Assembly: GCA_030323885.1 (NCBI GenBank)
Contig: CM059187.1
Location: forward strand, 124,734,737 to 124,798,736
Length of the DNA: 64,000 nucleotides
From: Branchipolynoe longqiensis
Lineage: Eukaryota; Annelida; Polychaeta; Phyllodocida; Polynoidae
Direction of reading: 5' to 3'
Shown: piece by piece, positions 31,478 through 43,131 of the stretch
Numbering within the stretch: position 1 is the stretch's first letter
Layout of the letters: every line of letters begins with the position of its first letter
Notes under the pieces: generated by a model
Seen by the model: the letters and a program-made list of their open reading frames with translations, nothing else
The model's database searches: none
Told to the model about the DNA's origin: nothing
Position numbers and translations under genes: made by a program

Positions 31478-31864
31478 AACTAAATCATTATATTATTACA
31501 CTCGTTGCAATATTAATTTGACCAGGAATGATAACTGCCGAGTTAAAGTGGTACCTGTCTTCAATGACCCCTCTGATCGGCAAGCCACCTCCCGTATGCG
31601 GACAATTTTCCAATGTACAAATTGTTTTGGTTTCATTTGAGTGTCCCTCCGATGACAGGACACCTGCTATGTCCGGACATCATTGGTTTGCATGCAGAGT
31701 TGACCACTGAAGATTATTCATTTACTATTATTTTCCTCCATTTCCACGAGTTGCCTTTTAACGGCATTACTGTAAATACACTGGGCATTGGGTATTACCA
31801 TAAATCAATATTGCGACAAAGCATACATAAACTCAATAACTGAATACCTACAGGCATATAGCAA
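31478..31864. other. Unannotated spacer
   Basis: Unique; open frames of ~60-75 codons lack known motifs. Confidence 0.4.
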
Positions 31865-31945
31865 CTAAATGCATAGATCAGGCTTCGAGCAGGTATCGAA
31901 CCCGCATTTCTAGAGGTGAGGGCCCTCAGACATTGAACCAGCTAG
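31865..31945 (-). repeat. tRNA-like sequence
   Basis: Minus strand GGCTAGCTGGTTCAATG (box A-like) and GCGGGTTCGATACCTGC (box B, close to consensus, with a T-stem). The anticodon arm is not convincing, so a tRNA-derived repeat is more likely than a gene. Confidence 0.45.
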
Positions 31946-32039
31946 CCTCATTGATGCATGCTCTCTGCCCGTCCATAAGGTCTCTGGCGCATTTAGCTGG
32001 TTGATGCCAGGTCATGGCGACCTCTACCGTCAATAAATG

Positions 32040-32320
32040 ATGTTTGTTGTTTTGTTGGGGTTTTATGCCCTAGCAACATATATGGTCATTTCAGGACGGG
32101 TACTGCATTGTCACAGTGCGCACCCATGGCGAATTTATAGTGTTGTCCCACTGATACTGAGCTAACCACTCCTTGCCCTATCCTAGTAATACCGATCGCT
32201 AGGCTAGGTAGCAACAAGTATCAATTTTGTAAGCCATTAGTTTGACTTGGCTGGCCTTTGAATTCCGAATCTTCCACATGGGAAGCATGCACTCTACTGA
32301 ATGGGCCACCACGTCCGGTG
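32040..32320 (-). mobile_element. SINE-A with internal deletion
   Basis: Tail 1 (TGCCCTAGCAACATATATGG), body lacking the 'GGAGACCAGGC' segment, head ending GGGCCACCACGTCCGG. Confidence 0.85.
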
Positions 32321-32324
32321 TTAA

Positions 32325-33048
32325 TTCACCCTATTCACGCTGCGGCCATGTTGAAACCAGACCGAGGGCACTTATTTGTCTGCGAGGCGCCGCTGTATGT
32401 AAAGTAATGTGAATACTTTTTTGTCGACCAAAACCTCTCAAAATCACTCAAATTTGAGGGTATTCATTTTTGAATGTAACATATTCATCATTGCATACCT
32501 GTTTTCTATCTATTGGCCAATTTTCATGAAGATTGGGTGACCCTTGAATGGTGATTTTCCCCATTCTTTAACTACAATGTGACTGTCAACTTCAAGTCTG
32601 GATAGTTCTGGTGGTATCATGTAATGCATCACTGTCAGCGTAGCTATCTGTGCAACACAGTTAAACAACTAGTCTTAGTAATTACAAATTAATAAAAGCT
32701 TTAAAAGGCTTAAAATATATTTTTTAAATATATCTATATTAAGAAAGTTAAGCAATTTTGAATTTAAGAAAAGATTGGCAGCCAAGGTGAGTGACTTTGT
32801 TGACATTGCCTACTGAAATGCATCCGATCATCACTCGATCTTCAGGAAAATTGACCAATAAATAGAAAAAAGGTAAGCAAAAATGATTATAATAGTTTCA
32901 AAAGTTAATATCTTCAAATTTTACTCCTTAAATGTATGTAGTAGTTCATACACATCAGCACATAATAGTGTCTTATGGCCATTTTCAATACCGACGCTTA
33001 CTCAGCCCCGTTCTGATGCCTAATTAGGTCGCACATGAATAGGGTGAA
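32325..33048. mobile_element. TIR element, TTCACCCTATTCA ends, ~724 bp
   Basis: TTCACCCTATTCACGCTGCG at the left and CGCACATGAATAGGGTGAA at the right. Flanks TTAA/TAAA could be a target duplication. AT-rich interior without coding capacity. Begins 4 bp after a SINE-A end. Confidence 0.65.
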
Positions 33049-33055
33049 TAAATGA

Positions 33056-33707
33056 ACCAATATACAAAATCAAGAGTGAGGCACCAACATTTATTTTAGG
33101 GGAGACTATAACTCATTAATTGCTTATCTATTTTTTTTAAAGTGCGGCCTGGGTTAACTAAAGTTGTACCACCTCATCATTTTGAGTTTCTGCCATAATT
33201 CTCATATAAATATGTGATCATTATAATATACTTTATTTTAGTTTGAAGTAATTACAATTTTAAATGAATGAATGAATAAATGCTTAACGGCATATCAGCA
33301 CACTAAGGGCTATACAATTACAATTTTAAAGGGCCAACTTTGGAGATATTTGAAATGAAAATATCCAAACATTAAATAAGACAAGCATATCAAAATGCTG
33401 AACATCAAAGGCTTCAGCAGTGGCAGGTTCTATTAAATTGTTATAGCATTCCTTCTAGGCGGCAATAAATGTGTAATAAGTGCACCAGTTGACCCTTTCA
33501 AATTGAAATTACTTCAAACTAAAATAAAGTAGATTATAACGATCACATATTTATGTGACAATTATGGCAGAAACTCAAAACCATAATGCGGTTCAAGTTT
33601 AGTTAAGCCAGGTCACACTTTCTTTTAAAACAATTAACGAGTTATGGTCCAACCAAGTCTCCCCTACAATAAATGTATGTGCCTCACTCTTGATTTCGTT
33701 TATCGGC
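33056..33707. repeat. Large foldback, ~210-bp arms
   Basis: Left arm (33060-33275) and right arm (33500-33705) are imperfect reverse complements: ATCAAGAGTGAGGCAC/GTGCCTCACTCTTGAT, AGGGGAGAC/GTCTCCCCT, GAGTTTCTGCCATAATT/AATTATGGCAGAAACTC. The middle carries MITE-3-related sequence (CCAACTTTGGAGATATTTGA). Confidence 0.8.
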
Positions 33708-33803
33708 ACTGGACGCGGTGGCCCAATCGGTATGTAGGATCAAATCAAGCTAAGTATTCTGCAGTCGAAAATCTGATGATTTTATCAGACTATGCAGCTT
33801 TAA
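33708..33803 (+). mobile_element. SINE-A head stub and MITE-3 end stub
   Basis: GGACGCGGTGGCCCAATCGG (SINE-A head) stops after ~30 bp. It is followed by a MITE-3 terminus TATCAGACTATGCAGCTTTAA, which abuts the next MITE-3. Confidence 0.65.
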
Positions 33804-34154
33804 TTCAAGCTGCATAGTCCGATGAAAACATAACATTTTCAAAACCAAAACAATTATCTAGATTTGATTCTACATATCTAACTTAGGTGCTGTGCACTTA
33901 TTAAACATGTGTCATCACATATAAGGGGATACTGAGTCAATTAATAAAACCTGTTACTGCAGAAGCCTATGGTGATAGAGTTTTGGCAAGCTTGCCAAAA
34001 TTAATTTAACATGTTTCCATTTCAAATATCTCAAAAGTTAGTGATTTAAGATAAATAACTTCAAACTAAAGTAAGGTAGATTATAATGAACAACCTAATA
34101 TGTTTATCTCAGAAAATGAGAGAAACTCAAAACCATCGGACTGTGCAACTTTAA
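33800..34154 (+). mobile_element. MITE-3, full length
   Basis: AAGCTGCATAGTCCGATG to CATCGGACTGTGCAACTTTAA, same length and order as 24337-24692. Confidence 0.85.
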
Positions 34155-34676
34155 GCCTCCCCAATTGCCTTCATCAGTTTGCCAGCTAAGCTGGCTACAC
34201 AACATGGCTTTAAATTACTACTACTATTAGGAAGTCTGCTGTCATGGGCGTCACAGACTGGGAGAGGCGACTCCAATTTCATTGAGACAGCGGGAAAACA
34301 AATCTATGTAGACTGGCCCACCTTTAGATGAAATACTTCCTGTGAAAGGTGAGACGCGCGCAGTATTCAGTGATGGCATCGCATACCAAGACCACACTCC
34401 ACACATCCGGCTATAATCCAGCACACTTCCTGCCTACACCCCCTCCCTCCTACACCACATCAGACCTCTCAAAGTAGATCTATTCCACATTATATCTAGT
34501 TGTTTTGTTTTGTTTGGGGTATATATTGGCATGGATATCCTACTCCAGGATGTGCTACTCCATGTAGATATTGACAGTGCTGAATCACTAACATTCATAG
34601 ATATTGACAGTACCACAACACTAATACGCATGTCGATATTGGTACCAGTTCCTATTGACACTGCCAAGCCAGCCAT
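34155..34676. other. Unannotated spacer
   Basis: Unique, with a GATATTGACAGT word repeated three times (34567-34665). No gene recognised. Confidence 0.4.
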
Positions 34677-35013
34677 TTGTTAGGGTTTTACATAATAGCA
34701 ACATCTAAGGTCATATCAGAATGGGTACAAACTTGTCACAGTATGGACTCATGGCAAGTCTTTTATTATAGTGCTGCCCCATTGGGAGACCAGGCTGTTG
34801 GCACCATGACCCAATATCCGGCTCAGTCACATTATCCTGATATTGAGCAAACCAGTCCAGGCTTGCCATGTCCTAGTAATGATGAGCACCCGGCTAGGTA
34901 GTGACAAGTCTTAATTTGATAAGTCATTGGTTTGACTCGGCTAGAATTCAAAACCCAGGACCTTCCACATAGGAAGCCAGCGCTCACACTACTTCGGCCA
35001 CCGCGTCCGGTCC
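34677..35013 (-). mobile_element. SINE-A, full length
   Basis: Tail 1 (ATAGCAACATCTAAGGTCAT), body, head ending TTCGGCCACCGCGTCCGG. Confidence 0.9.
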
Positions 35014-35550
35014 CACAAGAAGGCAGTTTCCTGTTGTGTTGTCGCATCTGCGTTTTCCTTTTTTTCCTTTTCTTTCAGATGGATAACAAGATTAATAAAT
35101 AAAAAGATACAAACAACTTCTGTATTCCTGAACACTAGTGTGCACATAGCACACACAAGCTGCCTAGCAATCGCTGCACAGTCACCTCGCCTCCCAGCAA
35201 TACATCAGCATGATCAATTAACGGCGAGAAAGTCGCCAAGACAGGCAAAGCAGGTCGACGTCTAAATCCTGCCGGGTGTGGAACACCAGTAGAGCATGAC
35301 CACAAGGCGTCACGCACCACAACCTGCCGCTCGGTGGCGCGGTTCACCGACCTGCAGGGCGCCGTTTGTACACCGTGGGATCAGCTGCTTCATCACCATA
35401 CCTTAGCAGCGTCTGTATTGCACAGGAACTGTCAACTCCATCACCCTTCTTTCTTGTGCCAATACTTTCCTGTCTTCTTCTTTTTACCACCTACTCACCA
35501 TCCCCAACAATTTTCTATTTCCTATGCTGGTCTAGCACTGTAGTATTGAA
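35014..35550. other. Spacer with CpG-containing segment
   Basis: 35135-35360 is CpG-containing but no frame has recognisable homology. A pyrimidine run ending TTTCTTTCAG (35067-35078) looks like a splice acceptor, but no exon follows (stop after 7 codons). Confidence 0.35.
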
Positions 35551-35561
35551 TATATATATAC

Positions 35562-35629
<68 letters not shown>

Positions 35630-35745
35630 ATATATATACTCAGTACTACAGTATGAATATATATATATTTAGATACTACAGTATATATATACACATACTG
35701 TAGTACTGAGTATATATATATTATATATATATATTATATATACTC
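35551..35745. repeat. TA microsatellite with ACTGTAGTA palindromes
   Basis: (TA)n interspersed with CAGTACTACAGTATG and ATACTGTAGTACTGAG, which pair with each other. Confidence 0.9.
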
Positions 35746-36804
35746 GGAAGAAAGTGGTCTCCGGGGGAAAAAGCGGAAATGCAGATATTCTCCCATAGGT
35801 TTAGCATTGTCAGGGAATCGCAAAAAATTTCTGGAAGTCAGGTTTCATATATATTGATTGGTATATGCTGACAGTGCTGCGCCATTTGAAGCATCTATTA
35901 GTAGTATACGCTGATGGTGCTGCAGCGTCTGCCCCACATATTAGTATACACTGATGGTGCTGCGGGATTGAAAAATGCCAGAAATCCGCTAAGTTGCGGA
36001 GATCTTTCATCCCTGTATATATAGTATATACAGTATATATGTATGCATATATTGCGCAGACACATCGGGGTGCGCGCGAGCTGCCAATTGGTAAAGGTAG
36101 AATGCCGGTAAGTACGGTACACCGCCACCAGGTGGACGAGCGGTGGGTTCCGGACCTGCGCATTACGCCGGTCTTGGTGACGACGTCAGGTGTTTAGTGT
36201 CAAAGTGCACTCGGACAGGTCGGGCATTTGTTTTCATATCGCATTAGCACAGCCGGAGGACTGGGCAAGGTGCAGTCTGAGACAGTGAGAGTGGCGCCCG
36301 CCCAACCTTATCACAATCTGATATTGCCACGGGCATTGCCAGTTGTGAAAATTACATCTGACCCCCCTCCTCCCTCCCACATCACCTCAATACCCCCCCC
36401 CCCACCCCCCCCACCCCCCACGCCGTGTCATACACAGTGAACATTCAGTATATTTCACCACGGATAGCTTCAGGGTATTATTTAATAGACCCGGGGAAAA
36501 GAAATTTGCAACACAATTTATTGGGTTTATTTGTCCTTTGTGGGTTATTTTCAAATCTATCAACGTTGAAAAACGAGAGGTTTTTTTTTTCCTTCTCTCT
36601 ATAGAAGGTTGTTTGAATCTTTTTGAATTCATTCATGTATTCTGCATTCAATAATGCAAAAAGTGTTGGTTGTGTTTACATGTCTGTTCATGTGATCTGA
36701 AGTTGTATTCAATTAATGACACATACTCACTCAACATACCAATATAATATTAAGCCCAAGGTATTACGTCATACAATATATGTTCTCATTTTATTCCATA
36801 CTCG
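35746..36804. other. Unannotated spacer
   Basis: Three repeats of the word CTGATGGTGCTGC/CTGACAGTGCTGC (35868-35962), CpG-containing sequence 36058-36190, and a C-run at 36392-36420. No gene recognised. Confidence 0.4.
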
Positions 36805-37118
36805 GGTGGAGGAGAGGTGGGCCGAGATGACGCCACCGGTACAGTGTTGCGTCCTACGAAATATAACAACAACAATAATAATAATAATAATAATAAATAT
36901 TCCCTTCAATATCTTTATAGTAAAGTATACTCACATAAAACGTTATACATTACATATGTATACATGTGCTGCATATACATATGTGATGTATAACGTATTA
37001 TGCGAGTATAAAGATATGTAAGGGAATATTACTTATTATTATTATTGTTATCCTCCGTAAGATACAACACTTTACCGGTGGCGCCATCTCGCCTACCTCC
37101 CCCCCCCCCTTCCCCCGG
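36805..37118. repeat. Foldback, ~130-bp arms
   Basis: GAGATGACGCCACCGGTA (36816) pairs with TACCGGTGGCGCCATCTC (37073); ATATTCCCTT with AAGGGAATAT; ACGTTATACATTACATATG with CATATGTGATGTATAACGT. Each arm includes an AAT/TTA microsatellite at the same place. Confidence 0.85.
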
Positions 37119-37525
37119 ATGTTGACCAGTGTCAGTCGCACCGGAGGATTTTTGGCATGATATATGTACATATACAGTATATATATACAATGATATATAT
37201 ACATATACAGTATATATACCGTGCTATATATACAGATAACATCACCATACACACCCGCCTCCCCTACTTGTAAACACCACCTTATGCCCGCACCCACACC
37301 AGTGCCCCAAACACCCTTACACGCACAATGCACATCAACATGTCTCCTGTTAACTGTCACTACCCACACGAACCCACCCGCCAGCCATCGAGCTCGAGCC
37401 ATCTCAACACCACTTCCCGCCCGTCCTCATGCCCTCCGTCCCAAGGTCACCGCCCCAAGGTCACCCACCCCCATTACTGCGCTTTGTAATACGTGTATAA
37501 CTTATGGCATGATGTAATCGGCATT
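37119..37525. other. AT and C-rich spacer
   Basis: TATACAGTATATATA units to 37230, then C-rich sequence whose frames are compositional. Confidence 0.4.
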
Positions 37526-37527
37526 TC

Positions 37528-37680
37528 CATTAGTTAGACTATGTAGTGTGCAAACAGTATTTTCATAATGTATGTCATCATCCCCTCTTGTTAGAGTATA
37601 TAGTGCACAAACATTATGTAAAAAACGTTGTATCTGTCGCTATCCCCTCTAGTTAGAATACATAGTCTTATCTTATTCCT
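37528..37680 (+). repeat. ~75-bp tandem repeat, two units
   Basis: TTAGTTAGACTATGTAGTG, CATCCCCTCTTGTTAGAGTA and ATCCCCTCTAGTTAGAATAC mark unit boundaries; similarity about 75%. Confidence 0.7.
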
Positions 37681-37991
37681 TACACGTAACCAGATATATA
37701 TATATCCATATAATATATATGGACATTGATACAATATTGATCAATAATTCGTTTTAATTTAATAGTATAATATATCATATATACTACACTTATAAAGTTA
37801 TATAAATCTTGTAGGATACTAAATGAAGGAATAAATAACTTGCTTTACTTCGATCCTAACATTCTGGATACAACATATCCAAGACAGGCTGCTTCACTTC
37901 AAGTTCAATCCGATTAGCGCTCCAGCTGCATCCATGGACATGTATTTTAGTTGCATACATCACTACATGATCTATGAATTGTGCTCAAGGA
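37681..37991. other. AT-rich spacer
   Basis: Nothing recognised. Confidence 0.4.
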
Positions 37992-38311
37992 TTGGCTGGT
38001 TGTTGGCGTTTTACGTATTGGCAACACCTAAGGGCATATCAGGACACAAACTGACTTGTGACAGTGCAAACTCATGGTGGCATTATAGTGCTGCCCCACT
38101 GGGAAATCAGGCCATGACCACCATGAGTCAGTCACATTATCCTGACACTGAGCTAACCAGTCCTTGCCATATCCTATTAAATTCCGAGCACCAGGCTAGG
38201 AAGCTACAAGTATCAAATTTATAAGTCATCGGTTTGACTCGACTGGGAACCGAACTCCCGATCTCCCGCACGCGAGGCCTGCGCTCTACCGATTAGGCCA
38301 CCGCGCCCGAT
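37992..38311 (-). mobile_element. SINE-A, full length
   Basis: Tail 1 (TATTGGCAACACCTAAGG) to head (GATTAGGCCACCGCGCCCG). Confidence 0.9.
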
Positions 38312-39274
38312 GTGTTCTCAAGGGTGTTAATAATAATAGTCTATGTTCGGGCCAGTTGGGGGAATTCTCTTTTGTATAGAATGTGGGAAGAGATAGGTGT
38401 CCGACTGGTAAATCACTGGCCCCGACTCCAGTGTGTGACGTCACCTTAACCCTCCACACTGACCCGCCCTCCTCCCATCTTCGCTTCCGCATCCCCTACA
38501 CTGTACGGCAAGCTGCACATCACTGTCTGTCTCTTCCTAGATATGCATGCCATAAATAAGAGCTAGGCATTAAAAGGCCATAAGGGTTCCATGCCTAGCA
38601 CTGCCACCTTAAAGTTAGTGTCAGATCGGGCATAGGAGGAATGCCTCAGCTCTAAGGAAACTGTAGTAACCATAGTGATACACATTGAAAGATGTGTGCG
38701 TGCGTGCTGGCGTGCGTATCTATAGGTGTATGTGTGTGTGTATACATATATTTTAACTTGCTTGACTGCCTAGACGTTTTAACTAGATTGACGCATTGTC
38801 ATACTTGTTCTTATCAACAGCATGGCATACATAATTCATGTAAATCCAACAAAAAACAAAAACAAAAACAAAAATAACTGCTGCAAATCAGCTACATAAG
38901 CCTCCCCTACGAATTGAAGAGAGACAGCAGATTGGGTTGGTTTGTTTATTCGACTCCGGGCTGAGCGATAAATGCTCTACCTAATACAAAAGCAAAAAAC
39001 TGGAGGCAAGTGACGATTCAAACCAGCTCGGGCCGCGTCGAGACTCACAGTACCGCAGCAGGGGACAGCGGAAGACGGCGATTGGCCAATATTCAATCGA
39101 GTAGAATCGACACTAATAAATAATAAATAATTCTCCGAGCGTTTATATGTATATAATAGATTATATATAATATTCAATTTGAACATCAATTAGTGATTAA
39201 ATATAACAGTTTTTGTCCAACACCTTTGATTTGTAGATTGATTATTTATTGCTATTGCATTGTTGTCGTTGCTT
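38312..39274. other. Unannotated spacer
   Basis: A short TG run near 38720-38745 and an AACAAAAACAAAAAC run at 38852-38872. Otherwise unique, no gene recognised. Confidence 0.4.
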
Positions 39275-39334
39275 TGTTGTTGGAGTCTTACGTCCTGGCA
39301 ACATCTAATGTCATACACCAGGACGGGTACATTG
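39275..39334 (-). mobile_element. SINE-A tail 1 fragment
   Basis: GTTGGAGTCTTACGTCCTGG then ACATCTAATGTCATAC. It stops 16 bp before a MITE-3. Confidence 0.8.
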
Positions 39335-39349
39335 TTGTTATTATATATA

Positions 39350-39715
39350 TTAAAGTTGCATAGTCCGATGGTTTTGAGTTTCGGCTATTTTCTAGGACAA
39401 ATATACTTGGTCGATCATTGTAATCTACCTTACTTTAGTGTAAAGTAACTTTGATTTCAAATGGCTAACTTTGGAGATATTTGAAGTGCAAACACGCTAA
39501 ATTAATTTAGGCAAGCATGAGCACATCAAAACTGACACGATAAATTTCATTCAGCATGTTGTACATGTTTGATTAACTTGCCATAGTATTCTCTTCAATG
39601 CAGCAATACATACTTAATGAGCCCAGCAGTATCTAAGCTAGATATGTAGGATAAAATATAGATGAGTGTTTTGCTTTCAAAAAGTTAATGCTTTCATCGG
39701 ACTATGCGGCTATAA
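39350..39715 (-). mobile_element. MITE-3, full length
   Basis: TTAAAGTTGCATAGTCCGATG to CATCGGACTATGCGGCTATAA, read in the opposite orientation to the 24337 copy. Confidence 0.85.
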
Positions 39716-39739
39716 GGACTGCGACATATCTTCCCAAAC

Positions 39740-40090
39740 CAGACGGGATCGCCGAATGAGTTGATCGTCCGTCTCCAGTTTTGATAGAACGTGGGGTTCG
39801 AACCTACAGGTTCGAACCCTGGTCGAATCAAACCAATGTCTTAAAAAATTATACTTGTCGCTTCCTATCGAGGCGCTCAGTATTACTATGATAGGACAAG
39901 GACTGCTTAGCTCAATGTCAGGATAGTGTGACTGATTGGGATATCGGGTCATTGTGCTGGTGGCCTGATTTCCTAGTGGGGCAGTACTATAAAGTCACCA
40001 TAAGTGCGCACTGTAACAAGTCGGTACCCATCCTGATATTACCTTAGATGTTGCCATGACGTAAAACTCCAACAACCAGCCAACCAACAT
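39740..40090 (+). mobile_element. SINE-A, full length, second head type
   Basis: GACGGGATCGCCGAATGAG head with a duplicated box B (GGTTCGAACC twice, 39796-39818), body, tail 1 to CCAACAACCAGCCAACC. Confidence 0.9.
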
Positions 40091-40194
40091 ATCTACCCAA
40101 TCTTACAGTACATTATGAGAAGACCGATTTCCCGGCTAATTGTGTCACCACTGACTCATGTTCTATCTGCAGCGCGGATCAGTGCTATCAGCGC

Positions 40195-40245
40195 CCGACA
40201 ACGACGACGACGACGACGAGGACGAGGACGAGGAGAGAAGAAAGA
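40195..40245. repeat. (GAC)n / (GAG)n microsatellite
   Basis: ACGACGACGACGACGAC then GAGGACGAGGACGAGG. Confidence 0.9.
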
Positions 40246-40584
40246 GGAGGGAGATACCATAGTGAGGCTGTCTCCACCGCGTCCCGGCGTCCTGATAAAC
40301 CTGCCGCACACCAGCGGATCACGCCCGGTGCACCATGGGAGTTAATGGGTCCATGGAGCAGCGGAGTGCCGGGCACCGGATGGGTGTGTGAAGGGGTCCG
40401 CTAGGTCCACACAGGATTAAGTATCCATCACTAGGGAGATTATATCCCCACTACCCCACGCTACACACACACACACCCACCAATCTATCCCCCACCGCCA
40501 CCAGAGGGCGTGGAAGGGCTCAGTGAGGAGCCGGCTTTACCGGTGCATCTCATAGTGAAGCTATCCCGTGTCTATAAAGCTTGT
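40246..40584. other. GC-rich spacer
   Basis: CpG-containing and unique; may belong to the upstream region of the SLC10-like gene. No element recognised. Confidence 0.35.
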
Positions 40585-40835
40585 GTGTGTGGTGTGTGTG
40601 GTGCGTGTGGTGTGTGTGTGGTGTGTGTGTGGTGTGTGGTGTGTGTGGTGTGAGTGTGGTGTGTGGTGTGTGTGGTGTGTGTGGTGTGTGTGGTGTGTGT
40701 GGTGTGTGTGGTGTATGTGTTTGTGTGTGTGACTTGTGTCCCTGGTGTGTGTGCATTGTGTTTGGGTGTGTGTATGTACAACTGCAGGTGAGAAGGTGGT
40801 GTGGTGTGGTTTGGTGTGGTGTGGTGTGCAGTTCT
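40585..40835 (+). repeat. (GTGTGTGGT)n minisatellite
   Basis: About 15 units of GTGTGTGGT with 8-10 bp spacing, plus GGTGTGGTGT at the right. Confidence 0.93.
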
Positions 40836-40839
40836 AGTT

Positions 40840-41205
40840 AGAGTCGACGCCGCCAGGAGGCCGAGAGTGGCGGGTGGGTGGGTGGGGGGGTCAATGGATG
40901 CCCGGCGCTAGAGGCCAGGCCCCCTTACCGACGCTCGCTCACTATGCACGGGAATGGTCGTAAATACGCGAGTGATCAATGTGCCGCTGTGATTTAGAAC
41001 CCATGTGAATTCTCTTCTCCTATCCGGTGTGAGTGTTTATACTATATAGGGCTGGGATCTCGAGGAGTTTCGGTTGCGGTGCGACGGGTGGGCAAGGCGG
41101 GAGGGCAGGCAGGGCGGGAGGGCAGGCAGGGCGGGGCGGGGCAGATCGGAAGCCGAAGCGGGCCGTCCCGTGATTGTGTAACATGTGCTCCGCGAGCAAC
41201 TCGCC
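40840..41205 (+). promoter_or_regulatory. CpG-rich 5' region of the SLC10-like gene
   Basis: High GC and CpG immediately before the coding exon, with tandem GGGAGGGCAGGCAGGGC (41099-41130) and a TATA-like TATACTATATAG at 41038-41049. Which of these is the start of transcription cannot be told from sequence alone. Confidence 0.5.
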
Positions 41206-42168
41206 ATGAGATTGGGCCATGCGAGGTCTGTGGCGGCCTCCCACTTGTTGACACGCCTGCTCACCCTGTGCGCCATGGCCTCCAGCTTACAGGAGGACGG
41301 GGACCAAGAGGGGGAGGATGGCGGCGGCCGAAGAGGCGCCTCCCGGGAGGAAGCGACGGCGGCCCGGACCGCCTCGTGGGCGGGCGACGGGCTGGCCGAG
41401 CGGCCGGCGGAGGTGGAGCTGCGACTGGAGCTCTTCCCGCCGGAGATAGCCCGCCTCACGGTGCACAACGAGCGCACAGTCCATATCAATTGCTCAATGA
41501 TCGCCTCACCCTCAGCCTCATCCGCTCCGCCGGAACCACTCCGCCCCGCCGCCGCCGCCGCCGCCGCCCCTTCCTCTGTCGTGCCTATCGCCCCGCTCGC
41601 CCGCCGCCCGCCCGTCATCGCCTCCGAAGCCCCGCTGGCGCCGGGGTACCCGTACTACTACAGCAACGACAACGATAACAACAACAGCCCAACCACCTAC
41701 GTGGCCATCATCACTTCCCGGGACGCGACGGTGGCCGTCGTGTCGGGCCCGGCGCACCTGGCACCGCGCTCCGACAACAGCACCGATGGGGTGGTGTTAG
41801 AGCTGAGGCCGTGGGCGGACACCTCGTTCACCGTCAGCGCGCGCCACATCGGGCGCACGTACATGGTCATCCGGGTACACAGCGTCTTCTCCTACACGCA
41901 CAACCTCTCGGCCGGAACCGGAAGTCTTTTGTCGCCCCTGGAGGAGGCCGAGCGCGCGCCCACCCTGTCCACCCTGGAGTACCACGTGACGGTGGTGCGG
42001 CGCATGCGCACGGTCGACGTCATGTTTGACTACGTCGTAGGGATCATGGCCTGTTTGAATAGCTTCTCCATGGGCTGCCTCACCGACTGGGCCAGCCTCC
42101 GCTACCACCTCAAGCATCCATCCGCACTGCTCATCGGGCTGGCCTGCCAATTCCTGCTCATGCCGAGT
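41206..42168 (+). CDS. SLC10 family (bile acid/sodium symporter, SLC10A3/A5-like), first coding exon
   Basis: The exon encodes 321 residues from ATG 41206 (context TCGCCATGA, good Kozak) to 42168, followed by the donor GTGAGT in phase 0. Residues 1-28 could be a signal peptide, although Arg17 breaks its core. Residues 30-140 are low complexity (acidic, then Pro/Ala). Residues 160-265 form a beta-rich ectodomain with N-glycosylation sites at Asn95, Asn159, Asn191 and Asn233. Membrane segments lie at about 273-290 and 306-320. The key match is LNSFSMGCLTDWASL followed by HLKHPSALLIGLACQF, the conserved start of the SLC10 transporter fold. An N-terminal ectodomain before that fold is the SLC10A3/A5 layout. 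Transport substrate is unknown for this branch. The remaining exons were not found in the window. Confidence 0.82.
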
Positions 42169-42282
42169 GTGAGTATGTATACAAAGATAGGGAGAAAGAG
42201 GGTAGGAGGGTGTTAGGGAGGGGTGATTAAACTTTTTTTATTTTTGTTAAACCCATAACAAATACTGTAGCGGATCAAGGGT
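42169..42282 (+). other. Start of intron 1 of the SLC10-like gene
   Basis: The donor GTGAGT at 42169-42174 is followed by purine-rich sequence and in-frame stop codons. Confidence 0.7.
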
Positions 42283-42407
42283 TGCTTCTCAATGTTTTCA
42301 TTTACCGTTTCTAGACAGACTTCTGCTTCTCAATGGTTTCATTTACCGTTTCTAGGCATACTTCTGCTTCTCAATGTTTTCATTTACCGTTTCTAGGCAC
42401 ACTTCTG
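42283..42407 (+). repeat. 41-bp tandem repeat, three units
   Basis: TGCTTCTCAATGTTTTCATT starts at 42283, 42324 and 42365. Units differ by two or three bases. Confidence 0.93.
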
Positions 42408-43131
42408 CACCAGCTGCCTGAATTCCTGCAAACTACTAGTTACTTTTCTTCTATTACCAATCAGGCAATGCAGTAGGTAATTGTGGAATGAATAAACAGT
42501 CCCAAAGAAGTGTACATAGCCTGCGTATATGTACTTTCTTTCAGCAGGGAGAGGTTAGTGTGCTTTGACGATGTGTGGGGGCGCCACCTGCAGCGTCAGA
42601 CCTAATCGGTTATGAAATGTGTAGGAACTTACGCTATTTATATCCACTTAAATCCTTAGAACAACATATATACAGTCAACCGCTGTGTCGCGACGATGCA
42701 TATATCTATATATATTTACATGTCTACATATTGTTTTATATATTTTTATATATTTATATGTAAGTTATATATACTTATATATATTTCTATTCATTTCTAT
42801 ACATTTCTATACATTTCTATACATTTCTATACATTTCTATATATTTATACATATATAGTTATGCAATCACAGTGTTCTAGCTGCTGCCAATTTAGTCCTT
42901 TGGTTACAATAACCAGACATTTCCGTTTCGTTAGTGATCACTATTCGCCTTTTCCGTTTAATGAATCCATTTTCTTTTCCGGTTCACGCATGTCCGTATC
43001 TATCATGTGCATCATGTCCTTAATATCCGCAGATCTGTCCTACAGGATGATCAGATTTCTAGCTACATTACAACTTCAACAGACACATTTGCATTCTTGC
43101 GGAAATAACTTCTCCTATCCAGTTCTTACTG
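42408..43131. other. Intron or intergenic spacer with 10-bp tandem
   Basis: ATTTCTATAC repeated about six times at 42785-42843 after a TA-rich run. The rest is unique with no recognisable exon. Confidence 0.5.

Noticed and set aside
31865..31945. Functional tRNA gene
   Set aside because: Good box B but unconvincing anticodon stem and no terminator T run; treated as tRNA-derived repeat.
34434..34676. 80-codon minus-strand Ser/Ile/Met-rich protein
   Set aside because: Arises from repeated GATATTGACAGT words; no homology recognised.
35067..35100. Splice acceptor followed by an ATG exon
   Set aside because: The pyrimidine tract and CAG are good, but the frame stops after seven codons and no homology supports an exon.
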